Shown piece by piece: positions 17,915 to 26,146 of a stretch of DNA of 64,000 nucleotides; positions within the stretch are counted from its first letter, which is position 1; every line of letters begins with the position of its first letter. The notes under the pieces are model-generated. The model was not told the DNA's origin and searched no databases. It was given only the letters and a program-made list of their open reading frames with translations. Source of the stretch: UBA9732 sp052170315 (GTDB taxonomy: Bacteria > Spirochaetota > Spirochaetia > Sphaerochaetales > Sphaerochaetaceae); NCBI GenBank assembly GCA_052170315.1, contig JBQNAT010000006.1, positions 50,229 through 114,228 of the forward strand. Direction: 5' to 3'. Made by a program: the position numbers and the translations under genes.

Positions 17915-19023
17915 GAGACCTTGGAAAAGCTGAAACTGTTGTAGTAAAGGTAGGAACCAACCTTCTTTCTTCAAAATCCGGCATCAACACAGATAAAATA
18001 AGGGACATAGCCGCTCAGGTATCGAAACTGATTGAAAACGGTCGTAAGGTCATCCTGGTATCATCAGGCGCGATAGGTATGGGCGCAAAGGCGCTCAGGC
18101 ATGACAATCCGGTGAAGCATATACCGCTGAAACAGGCCTGCGCGGCGATAGGAAACCCTCTTCTGATGACGGCCTACCAGCAGGCTTTTTCAAAGTATAA
18201 CCTGTTGTGCGGACAGGTTTTGATAACAAGAAACGTATTGAACAACAGAACAGGTTATGTAAACATGCGAGCTGCGGTAACAACCCTTATGCAGCTTGAC
18301 GTTGTACCGATTTTCAACGAAAACGATGTCGTATCCACATCAGAGATAAACAATGTCTTCGGCGACAACGACCGAATGTCCGCCTATGTGGCTTCCAAAA
18401 TGGATGCGGATCTTCTGGTTCTTATGACGGACATAGACGGGGTGTATACCGGCAATCCGAAAACAAATCCCGAAGCAAAGCTGATAAGAGAAATTTCCGA
18501 TATCACTTCGCAGGTTTTAGGCTATGCAAAGGGAGCAGGAAGCACATTCTCCACAGGAGGGATGAAAACCAAGCTGCTTGCGGCACAGATTGCGCAGCGC
18601 GCAGGCTGCGGAACTCTGATAATTTCAGGCTATGAAGAAAACTCCCTGCTAAGGGCAATGAACGGCGAAGAGATGGGAACCTTTATTCTGCCGGAAGCAA
18701 GGCTTTCACAGAGAAGAAGATGGATACTGAATACCTCAGCCGCGGGTTCTGTCACCGTGGATGACGGAGCTGCAAAAGCCCTTGTGCTGGGTCACAAATC
18801 TCTTTTGCCGTCCGGCATAAAAAACGTTGACGGCGTTTTCAATGAAGGGGATGTAATAAAAGTCATGACAATGGACGGACAGTCAATTCTGAAGGCCGTT
18901 ACCGGCTATAATTCTTCCGCTCTTCTGCGAATAATGGGCCTGAAAACAAAGGACATCGCCAAGGTGCTGGGCGATGCCGCTAAAGTGGTCTTCAGACCTG
19001 AGGATTCGGTGTATACCGATTAA
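17911..19023 (+). CDS. proB: Glutamate 5-kinase with PUA domain
   Basis: 370 residues: an amino-acid-kinase domain (VVVKVGTNLL, SSGAIGMGAK, FNENDVVST, GSTFSTGGMKTK) followed by a C-terminal PUA domain from about residue 275. It phosphorylates glutamate, the feedback-controlled first step of proline synthesis. Its ATG overlaps the proA stop as ATGA. It ends seven bases before the convergent pyridoxal kinase gene, and I see no terminator in that gap. Confidence 0.96.
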   Translation: MRDLGKAETVVVKVGTNLLSSKSGINTDKIRDIAAQVSKLIENGRKVILVSSGAIGMGAKALRHDNPVKHIPLKQACAAIGNPLLMTAYQQAFSKYNLLCGQVLITRNVLNNRTGYVNMRAAVTTLMQLDVVPIFNENDVVSTSEINNVFGDNDRMSAYVASKMDADLLVLMTDIDGVYTGNPKTNPEAKLIREISDITSQVLGYAKGAGSTFSTGGMKTKLLAAQIAQRAGCGTLIISGYEENSLLRAMNGEEMGTFILPEARLSQRRRWILNTSAAGSVTVDDGAAKALVLGHKSLLPSGIKNVDGVFNEGDVIKVMTMDGQSILKAVTGYNSSALLRIMGLKTKDIAKVLGDAAKVVFRPEDSVYTD

Positions 19024-19030
19024 ACAAAGG

Positions 19031-19906
19031 TCAGTTGAGCGCTTCCTTTTCCAGCCTCTTCAGCAGATATGGGAAAGCCGCCTCAAAATCCACGCCGTAA
19101 GTATTGTGGTCTTCATGGCTCAGTGTCTTTTTAATGGACTCAACGACAAAGTCGCCGGCAAGAGCATAGGAATCATCAAGGGAAAGACCTCTTACAAGAG
19201 CTCCTGTAAGGACGCTTGCAAAGATATCGCCTGTCCCGTGGAAGCTTGTATCCATTTTTTCATGGAAGTACCAGCTTATCCTTCCGTTTTCGGTATTATA
19301 TGAGGCAATACCGATCTTTCCTACGACTCCAATCAGTTTTTCCTGGTCTTTATCAAACTGGATTCCCTTAAGGACAACCTGTTTCGCGCCAAGAGCCGCA
19401 AGCTTCTTCAGCATATCGACAATATACTCCTTATCGTAGCCGGAAGCTTTGTAAGGCGTTCCAAGCATGAAGCTTGCTTCTGTAAGATTCGGGACTATGA
19501 TATCCGCCTCAGCGCAAAGCTTTGCCATTGCCTTCGCGAACTCTTCGGTAAAGCCGGGATACAGCTTGCCGTTGTCGGCCATGCACGGGTCAACTATAAC
19601 TTCGGTTTCGGGACCGCGGAATTCCTTAAAGAGCTTTTTCATAAGCTCCAGCTGCTCGAAAGAGCCAAGGTAGCCTGTATAGATTGCATCGAACCTGAAG
19701 CCTTCCTTCTTCCAGTGAGCCATTATGGGGTCAATGTCGGAAGTAAGGTCGCGGAAGGTAAACCCTTTAAACATGGTGTGTGTCGAAAGAACCGCCGTTG
19801 GTATTATGGCTGTTTCAACGCCCATTGCCGAAATTATTGGAAGCGCAACTGTAAGAGAGCACTTTCCTACGCATGAAATATCCTGAACTGTAACTATTCT
19901 CTTCAT
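19031..19906 (-). CDS. pdxK: Pyridoxal/pyridoxamine kinase
   Basis: 291 residues of the ribokinase-like PdxK/PdxY family. It begins VTVQDISCVGKCSLTVALPI, as in Firmicute-type pyridoxamine kinases, and has DPCMADNGKLY, VPNLTEASFMLG and the anion-hole segment FHGTGDIFASVLTGAL with the catalytic aspartate. It makes PLP, PMP or PNP from the salvaged vitamer. It is transcribed divergently from a PdxR-like regulator, which supports the vitamin B6 role. Confidence 0.9.
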   Translation of the reverse strand: MKRIVTVQDISCVGKCSLTVALPIISAMGVETAIIPTAVLSTHTMFKGFTFRDLTSDIDPIMAHWKKEGFRFDAIYTGYLGSFEQLELMKKLFKEFRGPETEVIVDPCMADNGKLYPGFTEEFAKAMAKLCAEADIIVPNLTEASFMLGTPYKASGYDKEYIVDMLKKLAALGAKQVVLKGIQFDKDQEKLIGVVGKIGIASYNTENGRISWYFHEKMDTSFHGTGDIFASVLTGALVRGLSLDDSYALAGDFVVESIKKTLSHEDHNTYGVDFEAAFPYLLKRLEKEALN

Positions 19907-19942
19907 GCCACCAAATGTATGAAAAATCTGTATTCAATAAAA

Positions 19943-19977
19943 GTAACAGTTTGTACAATTTTTATGGGTACAGTTTT
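19943..19977. promoter_or_regulatory. Direct repeats in the pdxK/pdxR divergent region (candidate MocR operator)
   Basis: GTACAATTTT (19953-19962) and GTACAGTTTT (19968-19977) are direct repeats 15 bases apart. A related GTAACAGTTT lies at 19943-19952. MocR/PdxR regulators usually bind direct repeats between themselves and their target, so this is the best operator candidate. A TTGACA box (19997-20002) follows on the plus strand. Confidence 0.5.
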
Positions 19978-20039
19978 AATACATTTTCTGTTAAAATTGA
20001 CATCTACAAACTTAAAGAAAACTTAAAGAGAGGACAATA

Positions 20040-21449
20040 ATGCGCGAAAAACTCTATGAGGGAATCTACTTAAAGCTTGCCAACGACATAAGAACAGGTT
20101 TTCTGAAAGCCGGGACGCGTCTTCCTTCAATAAGGCGTCAGGCCGAGGAAAACGGCGTGAGCCGCAACACTGTCATTGGAGCGTATTCGCTTCTCATTGC
20201 CGAAGGCTACATTATCTCAAAGGAAAAAAGCGGTTATTTCGCTGCGGAATTTGAAACTCCGTCAACGCAGAGCGCAAAACCTGCCGGCATGGAAGAGAAG
20301 ACGCGAATCCGCGCAAAGCAGGAAGAAGAAAACAACCTTACAGAAAACAGACTTACAGACCTTTCCTCAAACCTTGTAGACAGTTCGCTTTTTCCCTACA
20401 GTACTCTCAGGCAGCTTTACAGGGAAACCCTCAGCGGCAGCAATATCTCAATACTGGAAACCAACGGTCCGTTCATGGGAGAACTTTCCCTTCGTTCTTC
20501 CATAGCGGGCTATGTCCACAGCCATAAGGGCATTATCTGCGACGCAAATCAGATAGTAATAGGAAGCGGTACTTCCTATCTGCTTCAGATTCTTCCTTCA
20601 CTTTTCAGCGAAAGGCCTGTTTTCCTTATGGAAGACCCCGGCTTTTCCACCACTCGGGAAATTGTAAAAGAAGCGTTTTGCACAATCGCGGGTATTCCCG
20701 TGGATGAGGAAGGAGCTTCCATTGACGCCATAAGGCGCGCAGGGGAAAAATTCTCAAAGAACAATCTTCTGCTTCACATTTCTCCTTCGCATCAGTTTCC
20801 TCTGGGGACAACCATGACGGCGCCCAGAAGGGCATCAATAATAAAATGGGCTAACAGGGATGCGAAACGCTACATAATCGAAGACGATTACGACTCGGAT
20901 TTCAGATACAACGGCCATCCGATACCCTCGATAAAAAGCATGGATACGGAAGGACGCGTGATTTACATAGGGACCTTTTCAAGAACTCTTTCTCCGTCTT
21001 TGAGGATAAGCTACATGATACTTCCGCCAAGCCTTCTTGAAAACTATGAAAAACGTTATTCAAAGTTTCCGTGCCCCGTATCCAGGCTGGACCAGAAGGT
21101 GATTTCAATGTTCATGGACGGAGGCTATTTCGAACGGCACATAAGCCGCATGAGAAGGATTTATAAAGGAAGAAGAAACTCGCTTACAGCGGAGATTCGG
21201 AAGTACATTCCCGATACGGAAATCAAAGGTTCGGAGGCGGGTCTCCATTTCATAGCAAAATTTCCTATTCCGGAGAATGCTTTTATAGCCTGTGCCGAAA
21301 AAGCCGGATTCAGGCTGCGCGGCACGGGAACCGGCTGGATAATCCTTGGCTATGCCCATCTTTCGGAAGATGATATAAAACGCTTCGGAGTCTTTCTTCA
21401 AACTCTTCAGGGGCATTTCCCCGTGCTTTACAATATCGATGTCAGATAG
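20040..21449 (+). CDS. MocR/PdxR-family regulator (GntR wHTH + aminotransferase fold)
   Basis: 469 residues. Residues 1-75 form a GntR winged helix (GTRLPSIRRQAEENGVSRNTVIGAYSLL has the recognition helix), then a linker and a fold-type I aminotransferase-like domain (IIEDDYDSDFRYNG, RVIYIGTFSRTLSP). The position of the PLP Schiff-base lysine in GTFSKTL of typical MocR proteins is arginine here (codon AGA), so PLP cannot form the usual internal aldimine. Divergence from the pyridoxal kinase gene suggests control of vitamin B6 salvage. It may also autoregulate. Confidence 0.87.
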   Translation: MREKLYEGIYLKLANDIRTGFLKAGTRLPSIRRQAEENGVSRNTVIGAYSLLIAEGYIISKEKSGYFAAEFETPSTQSAKPAGMEEKTRIRAKQEEENNLTENRLTDLSSNLVDSSLFPYSTLRQLYRETLSGSNISILETNGPFMGELSLRSSIAGYVHSHKGIICDANQIVIGSGTSYLLQILPSLFSERPVFLMEDPGFSTTREIVKEAFCTIAGIPVDEEGASIDAIRRAGEKFSKNNLLLHISPSHQFPLGTTMTAPRRASIIKWANRDAKRYIIEDDYDSDFRYNGHPIPSIKSMDTEGRVIYIGTFSRTLSPSLRISYMILPPSLLENYEKRYSKFPCPVSRLDQKVISMFMDGGYFERHISRMRRIYKGRRNSLTAEIRKYIPDTEIKGSEAGLHFIAKFPIPENAFIACAEKAGFRLRGTGTGWIILGYAHLSEDDIKRFGVFLQTLQGHFPVLYNIDVR

Positions 21450-21456
21450 ACCGGTA

Positions 21457-21486
21457 TTGAACGAAAAGCTTTTATTGTGTTACTAT
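21457..21486 (+). promoter_or_regulatory. Promoter of the thiBPQ riboswitch transcript
   Basis: TTGAAC (21457-21462) and TACTAT (21481-21486) are 18 bases apart, placing the predicted start a few bases before or at the beginning of the aptamer. Confidence 0.5.
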
Positions 21487-21491
21487 TTTTT

Positions 21492-21592
21492 GTCTAGGGG
21501 TGGCTTCATGGCCTGAGAACATACCCTCGAACCTGATCCGGATAATGCCGGCGTAGGAACGACGATAATTCGAAAAACAATTCCCCAAGACA
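21492..21592 (+). ncRNA. TPP riboswitch (THI element) and expression platform
   Basis: The conserved THI-box segments are all present: GGGGTGG, CTGAGA (21513-21518), ATACCC, ACCTGATCCGGATAATGCC and GCGTAGGAA (to about 21559). A short P1 stem GTC/GAC closes the aptamer at 21492-21563. Downstream, CCCCAAGACA (21583-21592) can pair with TGTCTAGGGG (21491-21500), a helix with one mismatch that excludes P1 and the GGGG of the core, so it is a likely switching element. The riboswitch precedes thiB by about 27 bases. Confidence 0.94.
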
Positions 21593-21619
21593 GAAATCAT
21601 TTTTTTATGGAGGCCTTTC

Positions 21620-22624
21620 ATGAAAAAGGTATTATCTGTCTGCGCAGTACTGGTTTTTGCCTTGTCCTGCGTTTTCGCTCAGTCAATTTCAGAAAAATCC
21701 GAAGAGCGGAAAACTCTTACGGTCTACGCTTATGACACCTTCTGCGGTGACTGGGGCGCCGCCGGTTCCGTTATACCGGCATTCGAAAAAGCAACCGGCA
21801 TAAAAGTCAATCTGGTTGCCGCGGGAGCTTCTGTAGAGGCAATCAATAAGGTACGTCTTGAAGGTGCAAATACCCGATGCGACGTTATAGTTGGCGTTTC
21901 GGACGACATTGCGGACAAGGCTTATGACCTTCTAGAGGCCTACAATTCACCTTATCTTGAAACAATAGACCAATCTTTGAGATTCGATAAGGAAAACAGG
22001 CTCATACCCTATGATTACGGCACTTTCGCTTTCGTTTACGACTCCGAATCCGGCATAAATCCCCCCCAAAGCCTTATGGCGCTTACAATGGAAGAATACA
22101 GGGACAAGGTCATTTTAATAGACCCGAGAACAAGCTCCGTAGGAGCCGGTCTTCTGATGTGGACCTATAACGCTCTTGGAGATGGATGGAAAGACTGGTG
22201 GAAGACAATGAGCGCGAATGCTCTCACCATAGCGTCAGGATGGTCCGCGGGTTACGGGCTTTTTACGGAAGGAGAGGCTCCGATAGTGATAAGCTACACA
22301 ACAAGCCCTATCTATCATGTTATGTATGAGAATACAACAAGATATCAGGCTCTGCTTTTCACGGACGGACATGAAGCTACCATAGAAGCCGCCGGAATAA
22401 TCAAGGGAACGAAGCACCGTTCGGAAGCCGAATCTTTCATAGACTTCCTGCTTACAGACGCGCAGATTGACCTTGCGAACGCAAACTCAATGTATCCGGT
22501 GAACTCGACCATAGAGCTTCCGGAAGCATACGACTATGCACCCGTGCCCGGGAAAATTTTCACAACCTCGGCTGATAAGACTTCCGAGCTTATTAATCAG
22601 TGGACTGAGACAATAGCGAAATAA
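21620..22624 (+). CDS. thiB: Thiamine ABC transporter, substrate-binding protein
   Basis: 334 residues with an N-terminal export signal. Cleavage at VFA-QS is plausible, and a relaxed spirochaete-type lipobox (FALSC) is an alternative. The mature part resembles ThiB/AfuA-type binding proteins (LTVYAYDTFCGDWG, YDYGTFAFVYD, DPRTSSVGAGLL, SGWSAGYGLFTEGEAPIVISYTTSP). The TPP riboswitch upstream and the downstream permease and ATPase identify the substrate as thiamine or its phosphates. GGAGG six bases before the ATG fixes the start. Confidence 0.93.
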   Translation: MKKVLSVCAVLVFALSCVFAQSISEKSEERKTLTVYAYDTFCGDWGAAGSVIPAFEKATGIKVNLVAAGASVEAINKVRLEGANTRCDVIVGVSDDIADKAYDLLEAYNSPYLETIDQSLRFDKENRLIPYDYGTFAFVYDSESGINPPQSLMALTMEEYRDKVILIDPRTSSVGAGLLMWTYNALGDGWKDWWKTMSANALTIASGWSAGYGLFTEGEAPIVISYTTSPIYHVMYENTTRYQALLFTDGHEATIEAAGIIKGTKHRSEAESFIDFLLTDAQIDLANANSMYPVNSTIELPEAYDYAPVPGKIFTTSADKTSELINQWTETIAK

Positions 22625-22626
22625 GA

Positions 22627-24246
22627 ATGAAAAGACGCGACAGCTTCTATTTAAGGCAGGCTCTTCCGGCGCTTATCGTGACTGTCGCGGTCTTCATTAT
22701 GCCCATAGGCGCGGTTTTTATCCGAGCCTTCACGCACGGCGGAGAGCTTGCCAAAATCTTTACCGACGGCTACACCTGGCGACTTCTTGGCTTCACTGTC
22801 TGGGAATCTACCCTGAGCGCAGCTGTTTCAGTAACACTTGCCATACCCTTCGCCGTTTTCTTTTCACGCTATAACTTTTTCGGCCGAAAGGCCATTTTAA
22901 CTATGACAGATGCCGCATTCGCCCTTCCTGCCATTTTGGCGATACTTGGTTTTGTGATTTACTACGGCAACAACGGGATGGTTAACAATGTTCTTAGAGC
23001 CATAAGCGGCGGCAGATGGTCGGTTAAGATACTTTATTCATTCAAGGCTATCATTCTTGCCCATGTTTATCTGAATTTTCCCGTTGCCTTTTCCCTTATC
23101 ACATCTTCTCTTTCTTCAATGTCGGATACCGAAGAAAAAGCTTCAAGGCTTCTGGGGGCATCGGAACTGAAAACTTTCTTTAAAGTTACCCTTCCCAAGG
23201 TGCGCGGCATGATAACAGCCGCTTTTACGCTGATTTTTCTTTTCTGCTTTCCATCCTTTCTGATAGTGATGAGCCTTGGAGGCAGCCCCAGCTATTTCAC
23301 CATAGAAGCTGAAATTTATAAACGAACATACACAGATGTAAACCCTTCATCTTCGGCAGCCCTTGCTGTTTTCTCCTTCTTGATTATGACTATTCTTCTT
23401 ATCATTACAGGATACGGCAGGGATGAAACAAAGGTGCGCAGGAGTCGGAGACTCCTAAGCAAAACAAAAGGCGGAACAAAGGCGACATCCATCGCGTTGT
23501 CCGTCCTTATTTTCCTTTTCATGGCACCCCCGCTTCTGGCAATTCTGTACAGGTCTTTTTTTACAAAAGACGGGATTTTTACCCTGAGAGCATGGACTGA
23601 CATAGCCGCAGGAATAAAAACAGGCATAGGCACAAGTATGAGCGCGGTGCTTAACAGCATACTTATAGCAGCCTCAGCCGCATTCATTGCTATGAAAATG
23701 GCTTCTTCAATAGCAATTGGAGCTGTCAGAAGAAAAAACAGCCTTCTGCCTCTTTTTACGTCCCTTCCAATGGCCGCAGGCTCCATTTCAATGGGTTTGG
23801 GCTTTGCTTTCATATCGGCAAAGATACCATTCAGGAATACGTTCACATCCTATGTCCTTGTACTTCTTGCACACATAGTTGTGACACTGCCTTTTGCCGT
23901 AAGAACCATTCTTCCCGGAGCCCGACATATACCGGAACGAATTCCGCTTGCGGCAAAAACTCTTGGCGGAACAGCCGGGGAAGCCTACAGAAAAATAGAA
24001 TATCCGCTTCTTGCAGGCTACAGAAGAAGGGCTTTTGCCTTCTCCTTTGCCCTGTCACTGGGCGAGACAAACGCTACACTGGCTTTGAGCGAAGGCCGCG
24101 TTACAACGCTTCCGCTTCTTATTTATAAAATGATAAACCAATACAACTATCAGGGGGCTTCAGCCCTTGCCGTGATTCTTCTTGCTCTGGCCGTTGCAGT
24201 ATTTGCCATAGGTGAGAAGGGAGGTGATGATTATGGCATATCTTGA
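22627..24246 (+). CDS. thiP: Thiamine ABC transporter, permease
   Basis: 539 residues containing two fused binding-protein-dependent permease domains, about 12 membrane helices in total. The EAA-type loops are visible at EEKASRLLGASELKTFFKVTLPKVRG and AAKTLGGTAGEAYRKIEYPLL. This double-domain layout is that of ThiP/SfuB. It starts two bases after thiB and overlaps thiQ by 14 bases. Confidence 0.93.
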   Translation: MKRRDSFYLRQALPALIVTVAVFIMPIGAVFIRAFTHGGELAKIFTDGYTWRLLGFTVWESTLSAAVSVTLAIPFAVFFSRYNFFGRKAILTMTDAAFALPAILAILGFVIYYGNNGMVNNVLRAISGGRWSVKILYSFKAIILAHVYLNFPVAFSLITSSLSSMSDTEEKASRLLGASELKTFFKVTLPKVRGMITAAFTLIFLFCFPSFLIVMSLGGSPSYFTIEAEIYKRTYTDVNPSSSAALAVFSFLIMTILLIITGYGRDETKVRRSRRLLSKTKGGTKATSIALSVLIFLFMAPPLLAILYRSFFTKDGIFTLRAWTDIAAGIKTGIGTSMSAVLNSILIAASAAFIAMKMASSIAIGAVRRKNSLLPLFTSLPMAAGSISMGLGFAFISAKIPFRNTFTSYVLVLLAHIVVTLPFAVRTILPGARHIPERIPLAAKTLGGTAGEAYRKIEYPLLAGYRRRAFAFSFALSLGETNATLALSEGRVTTLPLLIYKMINQYNYQGASALAVILLALAVAVFAIGEKGGDDYGIS

Positions 24247-25228
24247 ATGTGAAAATTTGAAACTGGATTATTCCGATTTCAGCCTGAAACTGTCATTCTC
24301 TATGGAAAAGGGCGAGCTTGTATGCCTGATAGGCCCTTCCGGAAGCGGAAAATCCACCCTGCTTTCTCTGCTCTGCGGAACGGATGAACCGGATTCCGGG
24401 AAAATCTTTCTTGACGGAAAAGACATTACAGACGAAGACATCCGTAAGCGCGGCATAGGTATGGTTTTTCAGGACTTTTCTCTTTTTCATTCAATGGATG
24501 TAGAGGCAAACATTATGTACGGCATGAAGGGCATGACAGAAGAAGAAAAGAAAAGCAGGGCCCGGGAGCTGCTTAAAATGGTTGAACTTCCTGGTTACGG
24601 CAAAAGGAAAACCTACAGGCTCAGCGGCGGAGAGGCCCAGAGGGTTGCCCTGGCGAGGGCAGTTGCCGCCAAACCGCGCATACTTCTTCTGGACGAGCCT
24701 CTTTCAGCCCTTGACGCTCCGCTGAGGCGTCATCTGAGAACAGTCATAAGAACTATTCATGACAGTACGGGCATAACAATGCTCTATGTCACTCATGACA
24801 GGGAAGAAGCCTTTGCGATTGCAGACAGGATAATGATAATGCGAAGCGGCAGGATAACGGCTCAGGGAAAACCTGAAGAGCTTTACAGAGAGCCGAACAG
24901 TCTCTTTACCGCAATGTTCACCGGAGAAGGCTCAGTTATTCCGGCATCCATTTTTAACAGCAATGATGAAGGAAATGTGCTGTTCTTTCGCCCCGAGGAT
25001 ATTATTTTTAATAATGCGGATGATAAGGACAACTATTACATCCTTAACAATGCAGAAATCCAAAGCGTTGAATACAACGGTTCGAACTACATTGTTTACC
25101 TGCTTTTCAAAGGTAATGCAATCACAGCCGTCACTAAGCATAAGCCAACAGAGAAGACGGTCAATGCAGCTGTTTCAAAAAATGCGGTGAAAGTATTCAA
25201 ATCCGATAACCTTAACAGCCTTTCTTAG
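24233..25228 (+). CDS. thiQ: Thiamine ABC transporter, ATP-binding protein
   Basis: 331 residues from the ATG at 24233, which lies eight bases after a perfect GGGAGG; a GTG-started frame begins at 24212. It has Walker A GPSGSGKST, signature LSGGEAQRVALARA, Walker B LLLDEPLSALD and the H-loop YVTHD. It is about 100 residues longer than E. coli ThiQ. The extra C terminus (FFRPEDIIF onward) looks like the TOBE-type domain of Fe3+/polyamine ATPases. It powers thiamine uptake through ThiP. Confidence 0.93.
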   Translation: MAYLECENLKLDYSDFSLKLSFSMEKGELVCLIGPSGSGKSTLLSLLCGTDEPDSGKIFLDGKDITDEDIRKRGIGMVFQDFSLFHSMDVEANIMYGMKGMTEEEKKSRARELLKMVELPGYGKRKTYRLSGGEAQRVALARAVAAKPRILLLDEPLSALDAPLRRHLRTVIRTIHDSTGITMLYVTHDREEAFAIADRIMIMRSGRITAQGKPEELYREPNSLFTAMFTGEGSVIPASIFNSNDEGNVLFFRPEDIIFNNADDKDNYYILNNAEIQSVEYNGSNYIVYLLFKGNAITAVTKHKPTEKTVNAAVSKNAVKVFKSDNLNSLS

Positions 25229-25298
25229 CAGCTTCAGGGGCTTTAATAGCTTCAGTGGCTTCAGAGGCTTCAGGGGCTTTAATGACCCAAATAGCCAT
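25212..25298 (-). CDS. Possible 28-residue Ala/Glu/Pro/Lys-rich mini-protein
   Basis: An ATG at 25298 opens 28 codons that end in TAA at 25212-25214. The middle repeats KAPEASEATEAIKAPEA and the end is AAKKGC, so it has no aromatic residue besides one Trp and a C-terminal cysteine. The frame is the translation of the 9-bp repeat and overlaps the last 17 bases of thiQ on the opposite strand. Only a weak GTAGAG lies upstream. It may be a real small protein, a remnant of a repeat-rich C terminus, or an accident of the repeat. No function is proposed. Confidence 0.25.
   Translation of the reverse strand: MAIWVIKAPEASEATEAIKAPEAAKKGC
25231..25284. repeat. Six-copy 9-bp imperfect tandem repeat
   Basis: Six consecutive 9-mers of the form GCTTCAGnG or GCTTTAATn: copies 1 and 5 are GCTTCAGGG, copies 2 and 6 are GCTTTAATA/G, copies 3 and 4 are GCTTCAGTG and GCTTCAGAG. 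The period is three codons and the minus strand reads it as an open Ala/Pro/Glu-rich frame. Confidence 0.8.
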
Positions 25299-25344
25299 GC
25301 ACATACTCTACTTAGTACTCGGGAAATGTCTTTTTTAACGCAAA

Positions 25345-25364
25345 ACCGATGTAATTACATCGGT
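25345..25364. promoter_or_regulatory. Perfect 20-bp palindrome
   Basis: ACCGATGTAA followed directly by TTACATCGGT, 10+10 with no spacer, about 140 bases upstream of the TRIC-like gene. No T tract follows, so it looks more like an operator for a dimeric regulator than a terminator. Confidence 0.5.
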
Positions 25365-25501
25365 AATGCTTCCAAAATTTAATTTTCCGGTAAAATTAAC
25401 GTCAACTATATCAATAAATTCAGTGAAGTTCATTAAGCAGGCACACATGCGCTGAAAGAAAAGTTTTTATCTACACAAATTACCGTTTTATGGACTAGAA
25501 T

Positions 25502-26146
25502 ATGGCCATGAGCACCGAAATGTTGATGGTTCTTGATTTCATCGGAGTTATTTCCTTCACCATATCAGGCGCGCTTGTCGCGGCCAAAAAGAAAATGGAT
25601 TACCTTGGTGTATGCATTCTGGGAATAACAACCGCTGTAGGCGGTGGAGCTACCAGGGATGTGATAATAGGACGCACGCCGCCTGTGATGTTCACGGATC
25701 CAATCTACGTAAGCGTTTCGTTTGTGGTCGCAAACCTTGTTTTCATAGTCCTTTATTTTCACATAAATCAGAAAGCCAGACCCGAGATGAGCCATATTTT
25801 TGAAAAGACCCTGTTCTGGTTCGATACAATAGGCCTTGCCTCTTTTACCGCAGACGGCGTAATTGTAGGTCAGACACTGACGGACGGCGGACTTTTCCTT
25901 TGTGCATTTTTGGGTGTAATGACAGGCGTAGGCGGAGGAGTTCTCAGGGATCTTCTGGCAAATGCGGTGCCTGCAATTTTTGTAAGGCACATCTACGCAG
26001 TGGCTTCGATAGTTGGCTCAATTGCAATCTGTCTGCTGTGGAATGTCACTTCAGAGCTTTCCGCGGTTCTCACAGGCCTTGCGCTTGTTGTCCTGATTCG
26101 CTATCTGGCAAAACGATACAAGTGGAATCTGCCGCGGATACATTAA
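25502..26146 (+). CDS. UPF0126/TRIC-type membrane protein
   Basis: 214 residues, about seven membrane helices in two homologous halves. Each half carries the family glycine motif: VGGGATRDVIIGRTPPVMF in the first and VGGGVLRDLLANAVPAIF in the second. Prokaryotic members are trimeric cation channels of the TRIC fold (YicG-like). ATG codons at 25502 and 25508 are both possible starts and no strong Shine-Dalgarno decides. It ends convergently with fumarase, overlapping by four bases. Confidence 0.88.
   Translation: MAMSTEMLMVLDFIGVISFTISGALVAAKKKMDYLGVCILGITTAVGGGATRDVIIGRTPPVMFTDPIYVSVSFVVANLVFIVLYFHINQKARPEMSHIFEKTLFWFDTIGLASFTADGVIVGQTLTDGGLFLCAFLGVMTGVGGGVLRDLLANAVPAIFVRHIYAVASIVGSIAICLLWNVTSELSAVLTGLALVVLIRYLAKRYKWNLPRIH

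Noticed and set aside
25231..25284. Tandem repeat considered as a CRISPR array
   Set aside because: Units are 9 bp, contiguous and without spacers, and no cas gene is in the window.
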